Shown here piece by piece: positions 1 through 7,765 of a stretch of DNA of 24,069 nt. The translations under genes and the position numbers were made by a program. Every line of letters starts with the position of its first letter. Position 1 is the first letter of the stretch. The stretch covers positions 1 to 24,069 of the forward strand of contig CANGUJ010000013.1 of assembly GCA_947456845.1 (NCBI GenBank), given 5' to 3'. Below the pieces are notes generated by a model. That model saw only the letters and a list, made by a program, of their open reading frames with translations. It searched no databases and was not told the DNA's origin. The DNA comes from Burkholderiales bacterium. GTDB lineage: Bacteria > Pseudomonadota > Gammaproteobacteria > Burkholderiales > JAEUOS01.

Positions 1-201
1 AACCAGCACCGGCTGCCCCCAGCGCAGCGCCAGTTTTTCCGCCACCAGCCGCGTCACGCGGTCGGGGCTGCCGGCCGTGGTGCTGGGCATGACGATCTTC
101 ACCGGCCTGACGGGCCACGCTTGCGCCGTGCCCGACATGGGCTGGAAGGCGATCGCGCCGGCACACAGCAGGCCCAGCCACGCGACGATGCCCGATTTCA
201 C
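1..201 (-). CDS. Bug family (TctC-like) solute-binding protein, N-terminal part, cut by window edge
   Basis: This is the first 67 codons of a periplasmic binding protein of the Bug type, which feeds tripartite tricarboxylate transporters or works as an orphan receptor. The start is a GTG at 199-201 with GGGAG about 8 nt upstream. Residues 1-28 form a signal peptide (short basic start, hydrophobic LGLLCAGAIAF, cleavage near TAQA/WP). The mature start reads WPVRPVKIVMPSTTAGSPD and then RLVAEKLALRWGQPVLV, matching the Bug first strand (I-R-I-V-V-P-x-x-x-G-G) and the LGQPVVVEN region. Its start lies 19 bp after the stop of the flavin oxidoreductase gene, so it is the distal gene of the five-gene operon. 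The ligand cannot be told from this fragment. Bug genes are highly duplicated in Burkholderiales, and two other bug sequences lie within 9 kb. Confidence 0.8.
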   Translation of the reverse strand, partial: MKSGIVAWLGLLCAGAIAFQPMSGTAQAWPVRPVKIVMPSTTAGSPDRVTRLVAEKLALRWGQPVLV

Positions 202-220
202 CGGCGGCTCCCGCGGCTTG

Positions 221-1267
221 TCATGCAGCCGCCACACGGCTGCGGATCCACGGCATCACCTCGGCGGCGAACAGTTCCACCGAACGCAGCGAGGTTTCGT
301 AGGCCAGGTCGCCGAACGCAAAGCGGGTAAGGATGAAATTCACCCCGGAGCGCTCGATTTGCGCCGCGAGCTGCTCGCGGACCATGGCGGGCGTGCCGGA
401 AAGCGCCCGGCCGGCGGCGACGAGCTCGTCCCAGGTGGCGGGGAAATAGGCGCCCGGCCGGGTGCCGTTCTTGACCCACAAATGCATGAAGCTCGCGTGC
501 CAGCGTGCATAGGCCCGGCGCGCCAGGTCTTCCGCCTCGCCCTCGCCCGGCGCAATGACCATGTGGCGCGTGGTGCCCATCAATGGGAGCGTCTCCGCAG
601 GATGGCCGGCCGCCGTCCATTCGGCACGATAGCGGTCGGTCATCGAACGCACCTGGTCGAGCGGCGCGTTGCTCACCACGTTGCAGCGGTTGGCCACGCA
701 CCAGGGCACGGTTTCCGGATTGCCGATGCCGTACCACAGGGGCGGATGCGGCGATTGCCGGGGCGCCATGGTGATGGGCACGCGGTCGAACCTGTGGAAC
801 CTGCCCGCGAAGCTGAACTCCCGCGCGCCGCTGCCGGCGGCCAGCGCACCCATGACGACCTGGTAGCCCTCCAGATAGCGCGCCTGCGCCTCCTCGGGAT
901 CGACGCCGTAGTAGTCCAGCTCGAACGGGGAGATGCCGCGCCCCACGCCGAGCTGGAAACGCCCGCGGCCCAGGTGATCGAGCATGCAGATCTCCTCGGC
1001 CAGGCGCAGCGGGTGGTACAGCGCCAGCGTGTACACCAGCGGCCCGAACAGGATGCGCCGCGTGCGTTGCGCCACCGCGGAATGGAACACCGAGGGCGAG
1101 GGGGACATGCCGAGCGGCGTGGCATGGTGCTCGGCGGTGAGATAGGCGTGAATGCCGACCCGCTCGTAGGCTTCCACCAGCCGCAGGCGGTTTTCGTAGA
1201 ACTCCTCCAGCGGCAGGCCGCTGTCGTCCAGGTGGTCGAATACCCCGAATTGCAGCGCGCCGGTCAT
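221..1267 (-). CDS. LLM class flavin-dependent oxidoreductase (luciferase-like monooxygenase)
   Basis: A 348-aa protein of the bacterial luciferase-like TIM-barrel family, which uses reduced flavin and O2 to oxidise an organic substrate. It opens with MTGALQFGVFDHLDDSG, followed by the typical LTAEHHATPLGMSPSPSVF and the RIxFGPLVYTLALYHPLRLAEE stretch. Then come LDHLGRGRFQLGVGRGISPFE and, near the middle, WYGIGNPET. The ATG at 1265-1267 is preferred because it overlaps the stop of the upstream hydroxylase gene by 4 bp (ATGA) and begins exactly at the conserved beta-strand 1; an upstream in-frame ATG would add 17 residues that do not fit the family. The stop lies 19 bp before the bug start. 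The substrate is unknown. A flavin reductase partner is not visible in the window. Confidence 0.88.
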   Translation of the reverse strand: MTGALQFGVFDHLDDSGLPLEEFYENRLRLVEAYERVGIHAYLTAEHHATPLGMSPSPSVFHSAVAQRTRRILFGPLVYTLALYHPLRLAEEICMLDHLGRGRFQLGVGRGISPFELDYYGVDPEEAQARYLEGYQVVMGALAAGSGAREFSFAGRFHRFDRVPITMAPRQSPHPPLWYGIGNPETVPWCVANRCNVVSNAPLDQVRSMTDRYRAEWTAAGHPAETLPLMGTTRHMVIAPGEGEAEDLARRAYARWHASFMHLWVKNGTRPGAYFPATWDELVAAGRALSGTPAMVREQLAAQIERSGVNFILTRFAFGDLAYETSLRSVELFAAEVMPWIRSRVAAA

Positions 1268-2211
1268 GAAGCGAGCGAACGCCAGAGCCGCACGAAACCC
1301 AGATACTGCTGCGCCCACCAGCCGCGCCCGTAGTCGGCGCCGGCGAGCTGGTCGCGAATGCCGGTCTCAGGCGTGCCGGCGCGAAAGTCCGCGGTGCCGA
1401 ACAGCATGTCCCAGCAGGGGAACAGTACGCCGAAATTGACACCCCTGTGGGGGCCTTCATGGCCCTCGCCGATCGCGTGGTGCCAGCGATGGAAGCGCGG
1501 CGATACCATGAGCCGCTCGCCGACGGCGCCGAACCACAGGCGGGTATTGGCATGCGAGAGGTTCTCGATCAGCACCGCGAAGGCCGCCAGCGCGATGAAC
1601 TGGCCGGGCGGCACGCCGATCAGGCGGACCACCAGCGCGGTGGCGAGCGTGACGATCAGATCGTCGAGGATATGGTTGCGGCTGTCGCTCCAGAAGGTGA
1701 GCTGGCGCTGACTGTGATGCAACGCATGCAGGGCCCACCACCAATCGAAGCGATGCTGCAGGCGATGGATCCAGTAGCCGAACAGGTCGAAGGCGATGAG
1801 GTAGGCCAGGAACGCAAGGAGCGGGTTCTCGCCGAGAAACGGCACCACGGTCTCGAGGGTGGGCCGCATGATGCCGACCGAATGCAGGGCGGCGTCGAGT
1901 TCAGACTCGAGCGGCAGGAGCAGAAAGAAAAAGAAGATCTGCAGGATGCCCAGGCGGGCCAGCAACGTGTAGATGACGTCGGTGCGCACCGCGCGCGCGT
2001 CCACCCGCGGCTCGGCGGCGATGAAGGCCTCGAGCGGCCGCAGGACCAGCAGCATCACCAGAACCTGGAGCGCGCCCCACAGCGCGAGTTCGGTGCCCAG
2101 GAAGGCTTCCTCGACGAACTGCATCGCGCCTACGGCGAAGAGGGCCGGTTGCACGATGGTCTCGAACAGCCAGGCATGCACCAGCGCGAAAGAGTCGGAG
2201 ATCGCGGACAT
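1264..2211 (-). CDS. Sterol desaturase / fatty acid hydroxylase superfamily membrane protein
   Basis: A 315-aa integral membrane di-iron protein. The histidine clusters that bind the iron pair are present: HRLQH at 149-153, HALHH at 162-166, H180 in SRNH, H220 in NLSHAN, and HRWHH at 241-245. Hydrophobic segments lie near residues 42-60, 82-100, 130-147 and 185-215. The start ATG is 3 bp after the stop of the polysaccharide deacetylase gene, and the 3' end overlaps the next gene by 4 bp, so it is surely in one operon. Members of this superfamily hydroxylate or desaturate sterols, carotenoids, fatty acids or alkylglycerols. Which lipid is used here cannot be read from sequence. Confidence 0.88.
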   Translation of the reverse strand: MSAISDSFALVHAWLFETIVQPALFAVGAMQFVEEAFLGTELALWGALQVLVMLLVLRPLEAFIAAEPRVDARAVRTDVIYTLLARLGILQIFFFFLLLPLESELDAALHSVGIMRPTLETVVPFLGENPLLAFLAYLIAFDLFGYWIHRLQHRFDWWWALHALHHSQRQLTFWSDSRNHILDDLIVTLATALVVRLIGVPPGQFIALAAFAVLIENLSHANTRLWFGAVGERLMVSPRFHRWHHAIGEGHEGPHRGVNFGVLFPCWDMLFGTADFRAGTPETGIRDQLAGADYGRGWWAQQYLGFVRLWRSLAS

Positions 2212-2214
2212 GGT

Positions 2215-2949
2215 TCAGGCGCGTCCGGCCAGCGTGGAAAAGCAGAAACCGCGGGCCTTGAGGCCGGCGACGAGCGGGTCGAGCATGGGCGCGAACGGCT
2301 CCTTGCGCGACCAGATGCCGGTGTGCATCATGAGGATGTCGCCGTCCTTGAGCGAAGCCAGGGCGCGCCGGACGAGCACGTCGTTAGGGTACTTGTCCGA
2401 GGGCAGTTCGTCCCCCAGGAATCCCGCGGCGGACCACCCGACATGAGTGTAGCCGCAGGCCCTGCCCCACTGCAGCGTGCGTTCGGAGACGTGCCCGCCC
2501 GGCGCGCGCCACAGCGGCGCGAGCTCGGCCCCGGTGGCGGCCTTGAACCAGTCCTTGACCCGGTCGAGCTCGGCGCAGAACTGCGCCCGGTCCCAGGCGA
2601 AGCTCTTGCCCGCGTCGGCGCCGAATTGCGGGCGCACCCGCACGCGGCCGTCGGGCAGGTCCCCCTTCCAGTAGGTGTGGTCCCAGGTGTGGCTGCCGAA
2701 CGCGTGCCCCTCGGCGACGCGCGCCCTCCAGTAGGGCACCCATGCCGCGCCCAGCGAGGTACCGCCCTCGACCGCCCTTTCGTTGGCGAGGAAGAAGGTC
2801 GCGCGCACATCGTGCTTGTTGAGAATCCGCGCGATATTCTCGGCCTGGGCCATGGAGCCGGTGTCGATGGTGAGGTACAGCGTGCCCTTGCATTGACCGA
2901 CCGCGAGGGCGGGCGCGCACAGGACCAGGACCGCAGCGCGCCAGCTCAT
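2215..2949 (-). CDS. Polysaccharide deacetylase (NodB homology) family protein, exported
   Basis: A 244-aa carbohydrate esterase family 4-like protein. The first 19 residues (MSWRAAVLVLCAPALAVGQ) look like a signal peptide. The NodB motifs are visible in order: motif 1 as LTIDTGSM (D29, T30), motif 2 as SHTWDH (H87, H91), motif 3 as RAPGGH (R148), and motif 5 as ILMMH (H209). In canonical enzymes motif 1 is T-F-D-D and the second Asp binds the metal; here that position is Thr. Four cysteines (C20, C125, C165, C236) could form disulfides. The start ATG overlaps the stop of the beta-propeller gene by 4 bp. The long open frame continuing upstream is out of register with the propeller and is not coding. 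Substrate unknown. Confidence 0.85.
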   Translation of the reverse strand: MSWRAAVLVLCAPALAVGQCKGTLYLTIDTGSMAQAENIARILNKHDVRATFFLANERAVEGGTSLGAAWVPYWRARVAEGHAFGSHTWDHTYWKGDLPDGRVRVRPQFGADAGKSFAWDRAQFCAELDRVKDWFKAATGAELAPLWRAPGGHVSERTLQWGRACGYTHVGWSAAGFLGDELPSDKYPNDVLVRRALASLKDGDILMMHTGIWSRKEPFAPMLDPLVAGLKARGFCFSTLAGRA

Positions 2950-3944
2950 CGGCGCGGCGCGTGGGCGTGGTAGTAGATGCCGTGCGGCGAGCGCCCCACG
3001 GGGATGGACGCCTTGACCGCCTTGGTGGCCAGGTCGATGACCACGACCTTCTTGGCCCAGCGGGCGGTGACCCACATTTCGTTGGCGGCCGGGATGATCT
3101 CCAGACAGTCCGGTCCGCCCGGGACGGGGTACTCGTCGACCACCTTGCGCGCCTTCCAGTCGACCACCGACACCGTGTTGGCAACCCGGTTGGACACCAT
3201 GATGTGCCGGCCATCGCCGCGCGGGAAGATGTTGTGCGCCCCGGCGCCGGTGGACACGGTGGCCACCACCTTGCTGCTCGCGCGGTCGATCACCACCACA
3301 TGGTCCGCCCCCATGATGCCGACCCAGATCTCCTTGTCGTCCGGCGAGGCCCAGATGCCGGCCGGACCCTCGCCGACCCGGATGTGCTGCACCAGCTTCC
3401 GCGCGGCCACGTCGATGACCGCCACCGACGCAGAACCCTGCTCGGTGACGTAGATGAGTTTGCTGTCGTTGGTGAAGACGAGGTGCGAGGGCATCGACCG
3501 GGTCTTCACGCGCGCCACCGGCTTGACCGTCGCTTTGCGCCGGATGATGTCCTCGCCGTTGTAGATGTCGACATAGTCCATGCGCAGGGCCGTGGCGACG
3601 AACCACCTGCGGTCCGGCGAGAACGCCAGCTGGTAGGGATCCAGCATGGGCATCTTGTGGGTGATCGCGCCGGTCTTGCGGTCGAGGAACATCAGCTCGT
3701 TGTTGGCGGTGTTCCCGATCAGCAGCGCATCGTCGTCCGGGGTGGCCATCATGTGGTGCGGCTCTTTGCCGACGGTGACCCGGCCGGTCTCCCGGTAGGT
3801 TTTCGGGTCGATCAGGCTGACGGAATTGCTGAGCGAATTGAGGACGATGACCGAGTCGGCCGCCCCGATGAGCGGCCAGGCGGCCAGGGCGAGCGCCACG
3901 CCACGGCCAAGGAACTGCGCAAGTTGTCTGAGGATGCGGGTCAC
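2946..3944 (-). CDS. YVTN-type beta-propeller repeat protein, exported
   Basis: A 332-aa protein with an N-terminal signal peptide (about residues 1-29, ending LIGAADS) followed by a seven-bladed-type propeller. The repeats follow the pattern VxVIDxxxxKVxxxIxVGxGPxGIxxSPDxxxxWV, for example SVSLIDPKTYRETGRVTVG, then HHMMATPDDDALLIG, VAVIDVAARKLVQHIRVG, VVVIDRASSKVVATVSTG and VVVIDLATKAVKASIPVG. No CxxCH haem motif is seen, so it is not a nitrite-reductase-like cytochrome. It is first in a five-gene operon with 4-bp overlaps. The start is a GTG at 3942-3944 with GAGG only 4 nt upstream, and an internal GTG is possible. Such proteins usually serve as periplasmic binding or scaffold modules. A partner is not evident. 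Confidence 0.85.
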   Translation of the reverse strand: MTRILRQLAQFLGRGVALALAAWPLIGAADSVIVLNSLSNSVSLIDPKTYRETGRVTVGKEPHHMMATPDDDALLIGNTANNELMFLDRKTGAITHKMPMLDPYQLAFSPDRRWFVATALRMDYVDIYNGEDIIRRKATVKPVARVKTRSMPSHLVFTNDSKLIYVTEQGSASVAVIDVAARKLVQHIRVGEGPAGIWASPDDKEIWVGIMGADHVVVIDRASSKVVATVSTGAGAHNIFPRGDGRHIMVSNRVANTVSVVDWKARKVVDEYPVPGGPDCLEIIPAANEMWVTARWAKKVVVIDLATKAVKASIPVGRSPHGIYYHAHAPRR

Positions 3945-4038
3945 CTCGGCATTTTACCCGCTCGACAACCATCAACAGCCAAGAAAAACAGTCATTTACC
4001 CCTGCGGATTGAAAGACTTTCTAGGATGGGCGCGTTGG
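3945..4038 (-). promoter_or_regulatory. Intergenic region expected to hold the promoter of the five-gene operon
   Basis: A 94-bp gap between the stop of the FAD oxidoreductase gene and the start of the beta-propeller gene, both on the minus strand. It is noticeably AT-richer than its surroundings. On the minus strand a TAAAAT hexamer lies about 12 bases before the GTG, with TTGTCG and TTGGCT upstream, but neither pair has a 16-18 bp spacer. A promoter here is inferred from the gap and base composition and not from a clean consensus. No hairpin followed by a T-run was seen. Confidence 0.3.
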
Positions 4039-5253
4039 TCAGACCGCCGCACCCAGCAACTGGCTGGCAATGCGCGCCCCGGTATTGATGGAATCGGTGA
4101 GCCCGAGGTGGCCGTGCCCCACCGCCAGCCACAGGCCGCGCATCCCTGGCGCGGGGCCGACAACGGGTACCGAATCGGGCATGCAGGGCCGATGGCCCAT
4201 CCAGGGCCTGGCCGGCAGGTGGCCGAGGCCGGCGAACGTCTCGCGGGCGAAGCGTTCCAGAAGCGCCGCGCGGCGCATGTCCGGCGCGCGTTTGAGGCCG
4301 GCGATCTCCACCGTACCGCCGACCCTCAAGCCTTCTTCCATCGGCGTGACGAACACCTTGCGGTCGGCCAGCACCACGGTGCGCGACACCGCCTGGCCGC
4401 CGCCGCTGAATTGCACATGGTAGCCGCGCTGGGTTTCCAGCTTGAGGTGGATGCCCAGCGGATCGAGCAGCGCGCGCGACCACGCGCCGCCGGCCACCAC
4501 GGCATGGTCGAAGCTGCGTTCGCCGTCGGCAAGTTGCAGGCGCCAGCAGTTGTCCTGCGGCGCCAGCGCGCGCACCTCGCCGCGCACCACCTCGCCGCCT
4601 TGCGCCGCGAAGGCGCGGGCGATGGCCTGCACATAGCGGAACGGGTGCAGGATGGTGGCGTGGTCGGCCATGTAGACGCCGATCGTGTAGCGCGGACCGA
4701 CCCCCGGCTCCAGGTCGAGAATGCCGGCGCGGTCGAGTTCTGTGAATTCGTAGCCGTGTTCCCTGCGCATGCGCCAGCCGCCGGCATCCTTGGCCAGCGC
4801 CGCCGCGTCCGGGTAGAGATGCAGGTGACCGCGCCGCATGAACAGTTCCGGCACGCCCACCTCGCGGGTCATGGCTTCATGGGCTGCAATTGCGCCGCGA
4901 TGCAGGTCAGCCAGCTTCACCCCGGATTGCGCCACCCGTTCCGGGCTGGAGGAGGCCACAAACGCCATCAGCCACGGCAAGGCGCGCGGCAAGTAGCCGG
5001 GCGGCAGGAACAGCGGACTTTCTGCATCGGCCAGCATGCCCGGCACGGTCTTGACCACGCCCGGCATGGCCAGCGGCGCGACGGACCCCGGGCTGATGGC
5101 GCCGGAATTGCCGAAGCTGGCGCCCTGCCCCGGTTCATCGCGGTCGATCAGGGTGACCTGTGCGCCGCAACGCGCCAAGGTATAGGCCACACAGGTGCCG
5201 ACGATACCGGCGCCGATGACCGCTACGTTCGGCGAGGCCCCCGAACCAGCCAT
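4039..5253 (-). CDS. FAD-dependent oxidoreductase, D-amino acid dehydrogenase-like (DadA/DAO family)
   Basis: A 404-aa flavoprotein of the DAO superfamily. The N-terminal Rossmann motif is GAGIVG (14-19), with the family signature VAYTLARCGAQVTLIDRD and then GQGASFGNSGAISPGSVAPLAMPG, the DadA-type FAD loop. A second conserved zone reads GGAWSRALLDPLGIHLKLETQRGYH. The C-terminal FAD motif is GLWLAVGHGHLGLTDS. DadA-like enzymes oxidatively deaminate D-amino acids or related secondary amines and pass electrons to the respiratory chain. The start lies 3 bp after the stop of the amidohydrolase gene, so the two are co-transcribed. A route in which the hydrolase releases an amino acid that this enzyme oxidises is inference. 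Confidence 0.88.
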   Translation of the reverse strand: MAGSGASPNVAVIGAGIVGTCVAYTLARCGAQVTLIDRDEPGQGASFGNSGAISPGSVAPLAMPGVVKTVPGMLADAESPLFLPPGYLPRALPWLMAFVASSSPERVAQSGVKLADLHRGAIAAHEAMTREVGVPELFMRRGHLHLYPDAAALAKDAGGWRMRREHGYEFTELDRAGILDLEPGVGPRYTIGVYMADHATILHPFRYVQAIARAFAAQGGEVVRGEVRALAPQDNCWRLQLADGERSFDHAVVAGGAWSRALLDPLGIHLKLETQRGYHVQFSGGGQAVSRTVVLADRKVFVTPMEEGLRVGGTVEIAGLKRAPDMRRAALLERFARETFAGLGHLPARPWMGHRPCMPDSVPVVGPAPGMRGLWLAVGHGHLGLTDSINTGARIASQLLGAAV

Positions 5254-5256
5254 GTC

Positions 5257-6468
5257 TTAAGAAGGGGTGCGCTTGTCGGAGACCAGGCGCCCTTCCTTGA
5301 ACACCAGTTGCAGCTTGCGCACGTTGTTGATGTCTTCCAGCGGATTGGCGCCGACGACGATCAGGTCGGCGAGCTTGCCGGTTTCCACGGTGCCCAGCTG
5401 GTCGCCCATGCCGCACACCGCGGCGCCATGTCTGGTGGCCGCCACCAGCGTTTGCCAGGGCGTCGCGCCGTCGCGCACCCAGAGGCCCATTTCCAAGAGC
5501 GCCGCGTCCTTGAGCGGGCGGATGTCGGAACCGAGGGCCATTTTCACGCCTGCATCCAGCGCCTTCCTGAACCAGGTGGCATGCACGTCGGAGGCAGCTT
5601 CGGCGCGGCAGCACAAGGCATGGGCGAGGTTGCGCTGGGTCACCCAGTTGCGTTCCCACAGATTGGTGGTCTGCTTGGGCGTGAGATGGCTGATGGCGAG
5701 CGTCGGCACATACCAGGTGCCATGCTTGACGAGCAGTTCGATGCACTCGTCATCCATGATGTAGCCATGCTCGATGCTGTGCGCCCCGAGGGTGACGGCG
5801 GCTTTCACCGCCGCCGGGTTGGTGGCATGCGCCATCAGCTTGAAATCGCGCTGCTTGCAGATCGCGAAGGCGGCGCGGATTTCGTCGTCGAGCAGGAAGG
5901 AATGCGTATGCAGGTCCCAAGGCGGCCCCATGATGCCGCCGGAGAGGTTGAGCTTGATGTGGTCGACCCCGTTCTTGATCTGCTCGCGGATCGCCTTGAC
6001 CCAGCCATAGGGGCCGTCCACCTCCAGCGCATGGCCGGAGGTGAGGAAATGGCCACCGGTGGTGGTGAGGAAATGCCCGCTGGCGAAAAGACGCGGGCCG
6101 ACGTGCTGGCCGGAATCGAAGGCGCGCTTCCAGGCCACGTCCATGTAGTGGTGCGAACCGGCACAGCGCAGTCCCGTGATGCCGGATTCGGTCAGCGCCG
6201 CCATCAGCTTGTGGCCGAAGAGCGTGACCTGCTCCGGCAGCGGCATGTCGTTGAGCGTGAGGTAGTCGGGGTGGATATGCACATCCCACAGGCCGGGCAG
6301 CAGGTACGCACCCTTGAGATCGAACACCTCTGCGCCGGCTGTGTCCGTCGGCGCCGCGCCCCGGGCTATCTGCGTGATGCGCCCGCCCTCGACCACCACG
6401 GTGGAATCGGGCTTGGGGGTTGGATCGACGCAGTCGATCAGCGTCGCGCGGGTGAGGATGGTTTTCAT
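5257..6468 (-). CDS. Metal-dependent amidohydrolase (prolidase / imidazolonepropionase-like)
   Basis: A 403-aa amidohydrolase superfamily member starting MKTILTRATLIDCVDP. Metal and catalytic residues are recognisable: HxH in DVHIHPD (H64, H66), the lysine usually carboxylated in DHIKLNLSGG (K172), H214 in MAHATN, H234 in SIEHGY, and D315 in LGSDIRP. The C-terminal signature GQVETGKLADLIVV-like segment is present as LGTVETGKLADLIVV. The ATG at 6466-6468 is chosen because residues upstream of it come from a broken bug 3' end and because GGAATGACCCC precedes it. The first nine codons lie inside an exact 55-bp repeat whose second copy is at 7845-7899. Relatives cleave Xaa-Pro-like or N-acyl amino acid bonds; the substrate here is unknown. 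Confidence 0.88.
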   Translation of the reverse strand: MKTILTRATLIDCVDPTPKPDSTVVVEGGRITQIARGAAPTDTAGAEVFDLKGAYLLPGLWDVHIHPDYLTLNDMPLPEQVTLFGHKLMAALTESGITGLRCAGSHHYMDVAWKRAFDSGQHVGPRLFASGHFLTTTGGHFLTSGHALEVDGPYGWVKAIREQIKNGVDHIKLNLSGGIMGPPWDLHTHSFLLDDEIRAAFAICKQRDFKLMAHATNPAAVKAAVTLGAHSIEHGYIMDDECIELLVKHGTWYVPTLAISHLTPKQTTNLWERNWVTQRNLAHALCCRAEAASDVHATWFRKALDAGVKMALGSDIRPLKDAALLEMGLWVRDGATPWQTLVAATRHGAAVCGMGDQLGTVETGKLADLIVVGANPLEDINNVRKLQLVFKEGRLVSDKRTPS

Positions 6469-6495
6469 GGGGTCATTCCGGCTTGATGCCGACGG
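6441..6495. repeat. 55-bp direct repeat, left copy
   Basis: Exact match by eye to 7845-7899, offset 1404 bp. It covers the first nine codons of the intact amidohydrolase gene, the 5-bp intergenic gap, and the last codons of a bug reading frame (VGIKPE stop). Similarity continues less perfectly to about 6610. Confidence 0.9.
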
Positions 6496-6643
6496 CTCGC
6501 GGCCAGCAGCCGCCATTGGGCGATCTCAACCCGCGATGAAGCGTCCGAAGTCCTCCGCGTGCCGCCGCCGGGGGCGATGCTGCGGTCCTCGAAGGCCTTG
6601 CGGAACCACGCCGTGCGGAAAGCCGCGCTGTGACGGGCGAGCG
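6474..6643 (-). pseudogene. Remnant of the 3' end of a bug gene, frameshifted
   Basis: This stretch aligns to the last 50 or so codons of the bug gene ending at 7877. Recognisable pieces on the minus strand are FRKAFEDRSIAPGGGT, then after a one-base loss DFGRFIAG, then, after further indels, VGIKPE and TGA at 6473-6475. By hand alignment about four in five bases match beyond the 55 identical bases, with several indels. The part nearest 6610-6643 is hardly alignable. It cannot encode a binding protein. It is the footprint of a duplication or imported bug paralogue that came with the neighbouring 360-aa protein gene. Confidence 0.75.
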
Positions 6644-6644
6644 T

Positions 6645-7727
6645 TCACGCCTTCTTGCGCAGTGTATTGACCTGGATATGCGGCCAGAGGGTCGTGGTGC
6701 CGTCATCGCCGAAGTGAAACTCGAAATTCGTGATCTGCTCGTATTGAAGCTGAAGGATTTCCTTGCCATCCTCGATCACGGTTTCGATCCACAACTTCAG
6801 CCGCATCCGGGTGCTGGGAACATACTTGTTGATGAGCGGAATGTTCAGGATGCCGCCGCGTGGGCCTTCCTCGGCTGCGGTATCCATCTCCAGGAGAACG
6901 AAGTCCTTGATTTCTTGGTGCCTGATGGCATCGCGCAGCCGCAGGTCCGGGCGTACCGAATAAGGGTAAAGCCTGTGGGCCAGGATGCGCTGGGTGTAAG
7001 TCTTGTTGCCCGAGGGGTCCCTATGCGGGAGGCCCTTATCCCGAACCCAATCGGGCGCCGGCTGATCCAGGTTGATGCTGGAGCCAGGATCGCCCGGATC
7101 AGTCCCTGCGGCACCCATCGTTTTCGAAATCGCCAGGTGGTCGAAGTCCCAGGCATCTACGCCTTTTGGAAAGCGCGGCTTTCCACGAATCGGTCCGCGA
7201 TCCCTACCCAATAGACTGATGGTGCTGCCGTGGGGAATCGTGCCGCTCCTCGACACCGTGTAATTCGGGATGAAGACCGGGCCATCGGCGCCTGCGCCTG
7301 GCCCCAACTCCGGGAATCCGATGTCCTCCTCGACGGACTGTGCGTCGGCGGGATGGTTGTACATCTTGGCAAGCCACAGGTACATACCGTTTTCCACATG
7401 GATCAGATGTCCGGCTTGGTTGTGGATGACCTGATCGTACCGGACGGCCCCGCAAAACTGCTCGTTCGCACCGGCACGATTGCGCACGCCTCCCGGCACC
7501 CGCGTGAACGTGAGCTCCTCCCTGTAGTTCTCGCAAAGAAACGTGAATTTTCCGGGGAGGGTTTCCGAGTGGGTTCCGGGAGAGGGCATGCAGGTAGTGT
7601 GGATCCCCCAGCCGGTCTTCTCATCGCCAAGATCGTGATTGGCCCAGGTGCCTTCGAGCTTCTCAAGGGCGCCGTATTCGGCAGGTTTATCCAGAACCTC
7701 CGGTGTGAATCGCTCGTGGTTGCCCAT
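6645..7727 (-). CDS. Uncharacterised 360-aa protein, weak resemblance to haem-binding beta-barrel proteins
   Basis: Not recognised with confidence. The start ATG at 7725-7727 is favoured over two upstream in-frame ATGs (7742, 7787) because AAGGGG lies about 6 nt before it. No signal peptide or membrane segment is seen. Three stretches recall nitrobindin-like or lipocalin-like haem barrels: LEGTWANHDLG (24-34), HLIHVENGMYLWL (107-119) and SGTIPHGSTISLLG (161-174). The middle is rich in Pro and Gly, and the C-terminal third alternates beta-strand-like stretches (TRMRLKLWIETVIED, ILQLQYEQITNFEFHFG). Base composition is clearly lower in GC than its neighbours (a line near 7381 is about 48 percent), suggesting transfer. 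It sits between two half-copies of the bug-amidohydrolase junction. Its function is open; the haem idea is inference. Confidence 0.6.
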   Translation of the reverse strand: MGNHERFTPEVLDKPAEYGALEKLEGTWANHDLGDEKTGWGIHTTCMPSPGTHSETLPGKFTFLCENYREELTFTRVPGGVRNRAGANEQFCGAVRYDQVIHNQAGHLIHVENGMYLWLAKMYNHPADAQSVEEDIGFPELGPGAGADGPVFIPNYTVSRSGTIPHGSTISLLGRDRGPIRGKPRFPKGVDAWDFDHLAISKTMGAAGTDPGDPGSSINLDQPAPDWVRDKGLPHRDPSGNKTYTQRILAHRLYPYSVRPDLRLRDAIRHQEIKDFVLLEMDTAAEEGPRGGILNIPLINKYVPSTRMRLKLWIETVIEDGKEILQLQYEQITNFEFHFGDDGTTTLWPHIQVNTLRKKA

Positions 7728-7765
7728 CCAATCCCCTTTCATGCGAGCCTTGCTCAGATCCCCCC

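Noticed and set aside
2946..3944. Beta-propeller considered as a cytochrome d1 or nitrite-reductase-like protein
   Set aside because: No CxxCH motif and no d1-type haem context; the YVTN repeat pattern is sufficient.
2950..3975. Upstream extension of the polysaccharide deacetylase frame
   Set aside because: It runs out of register across the beta-propeller gene and shows no family features; the signal peptide begins at 2949.
3826..6486. Very long plus-strand open frame (886 codons) antisense to the amidohydrolase and FAD oxidoreductase genes
   Set aside because: Its translation is low in hydrophobic order and rich in His, Arg, Gly and Ala, the usual look of an antisense shadow in GC-rich DNA. 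The minus-strand genes have clear family motifs throughout.
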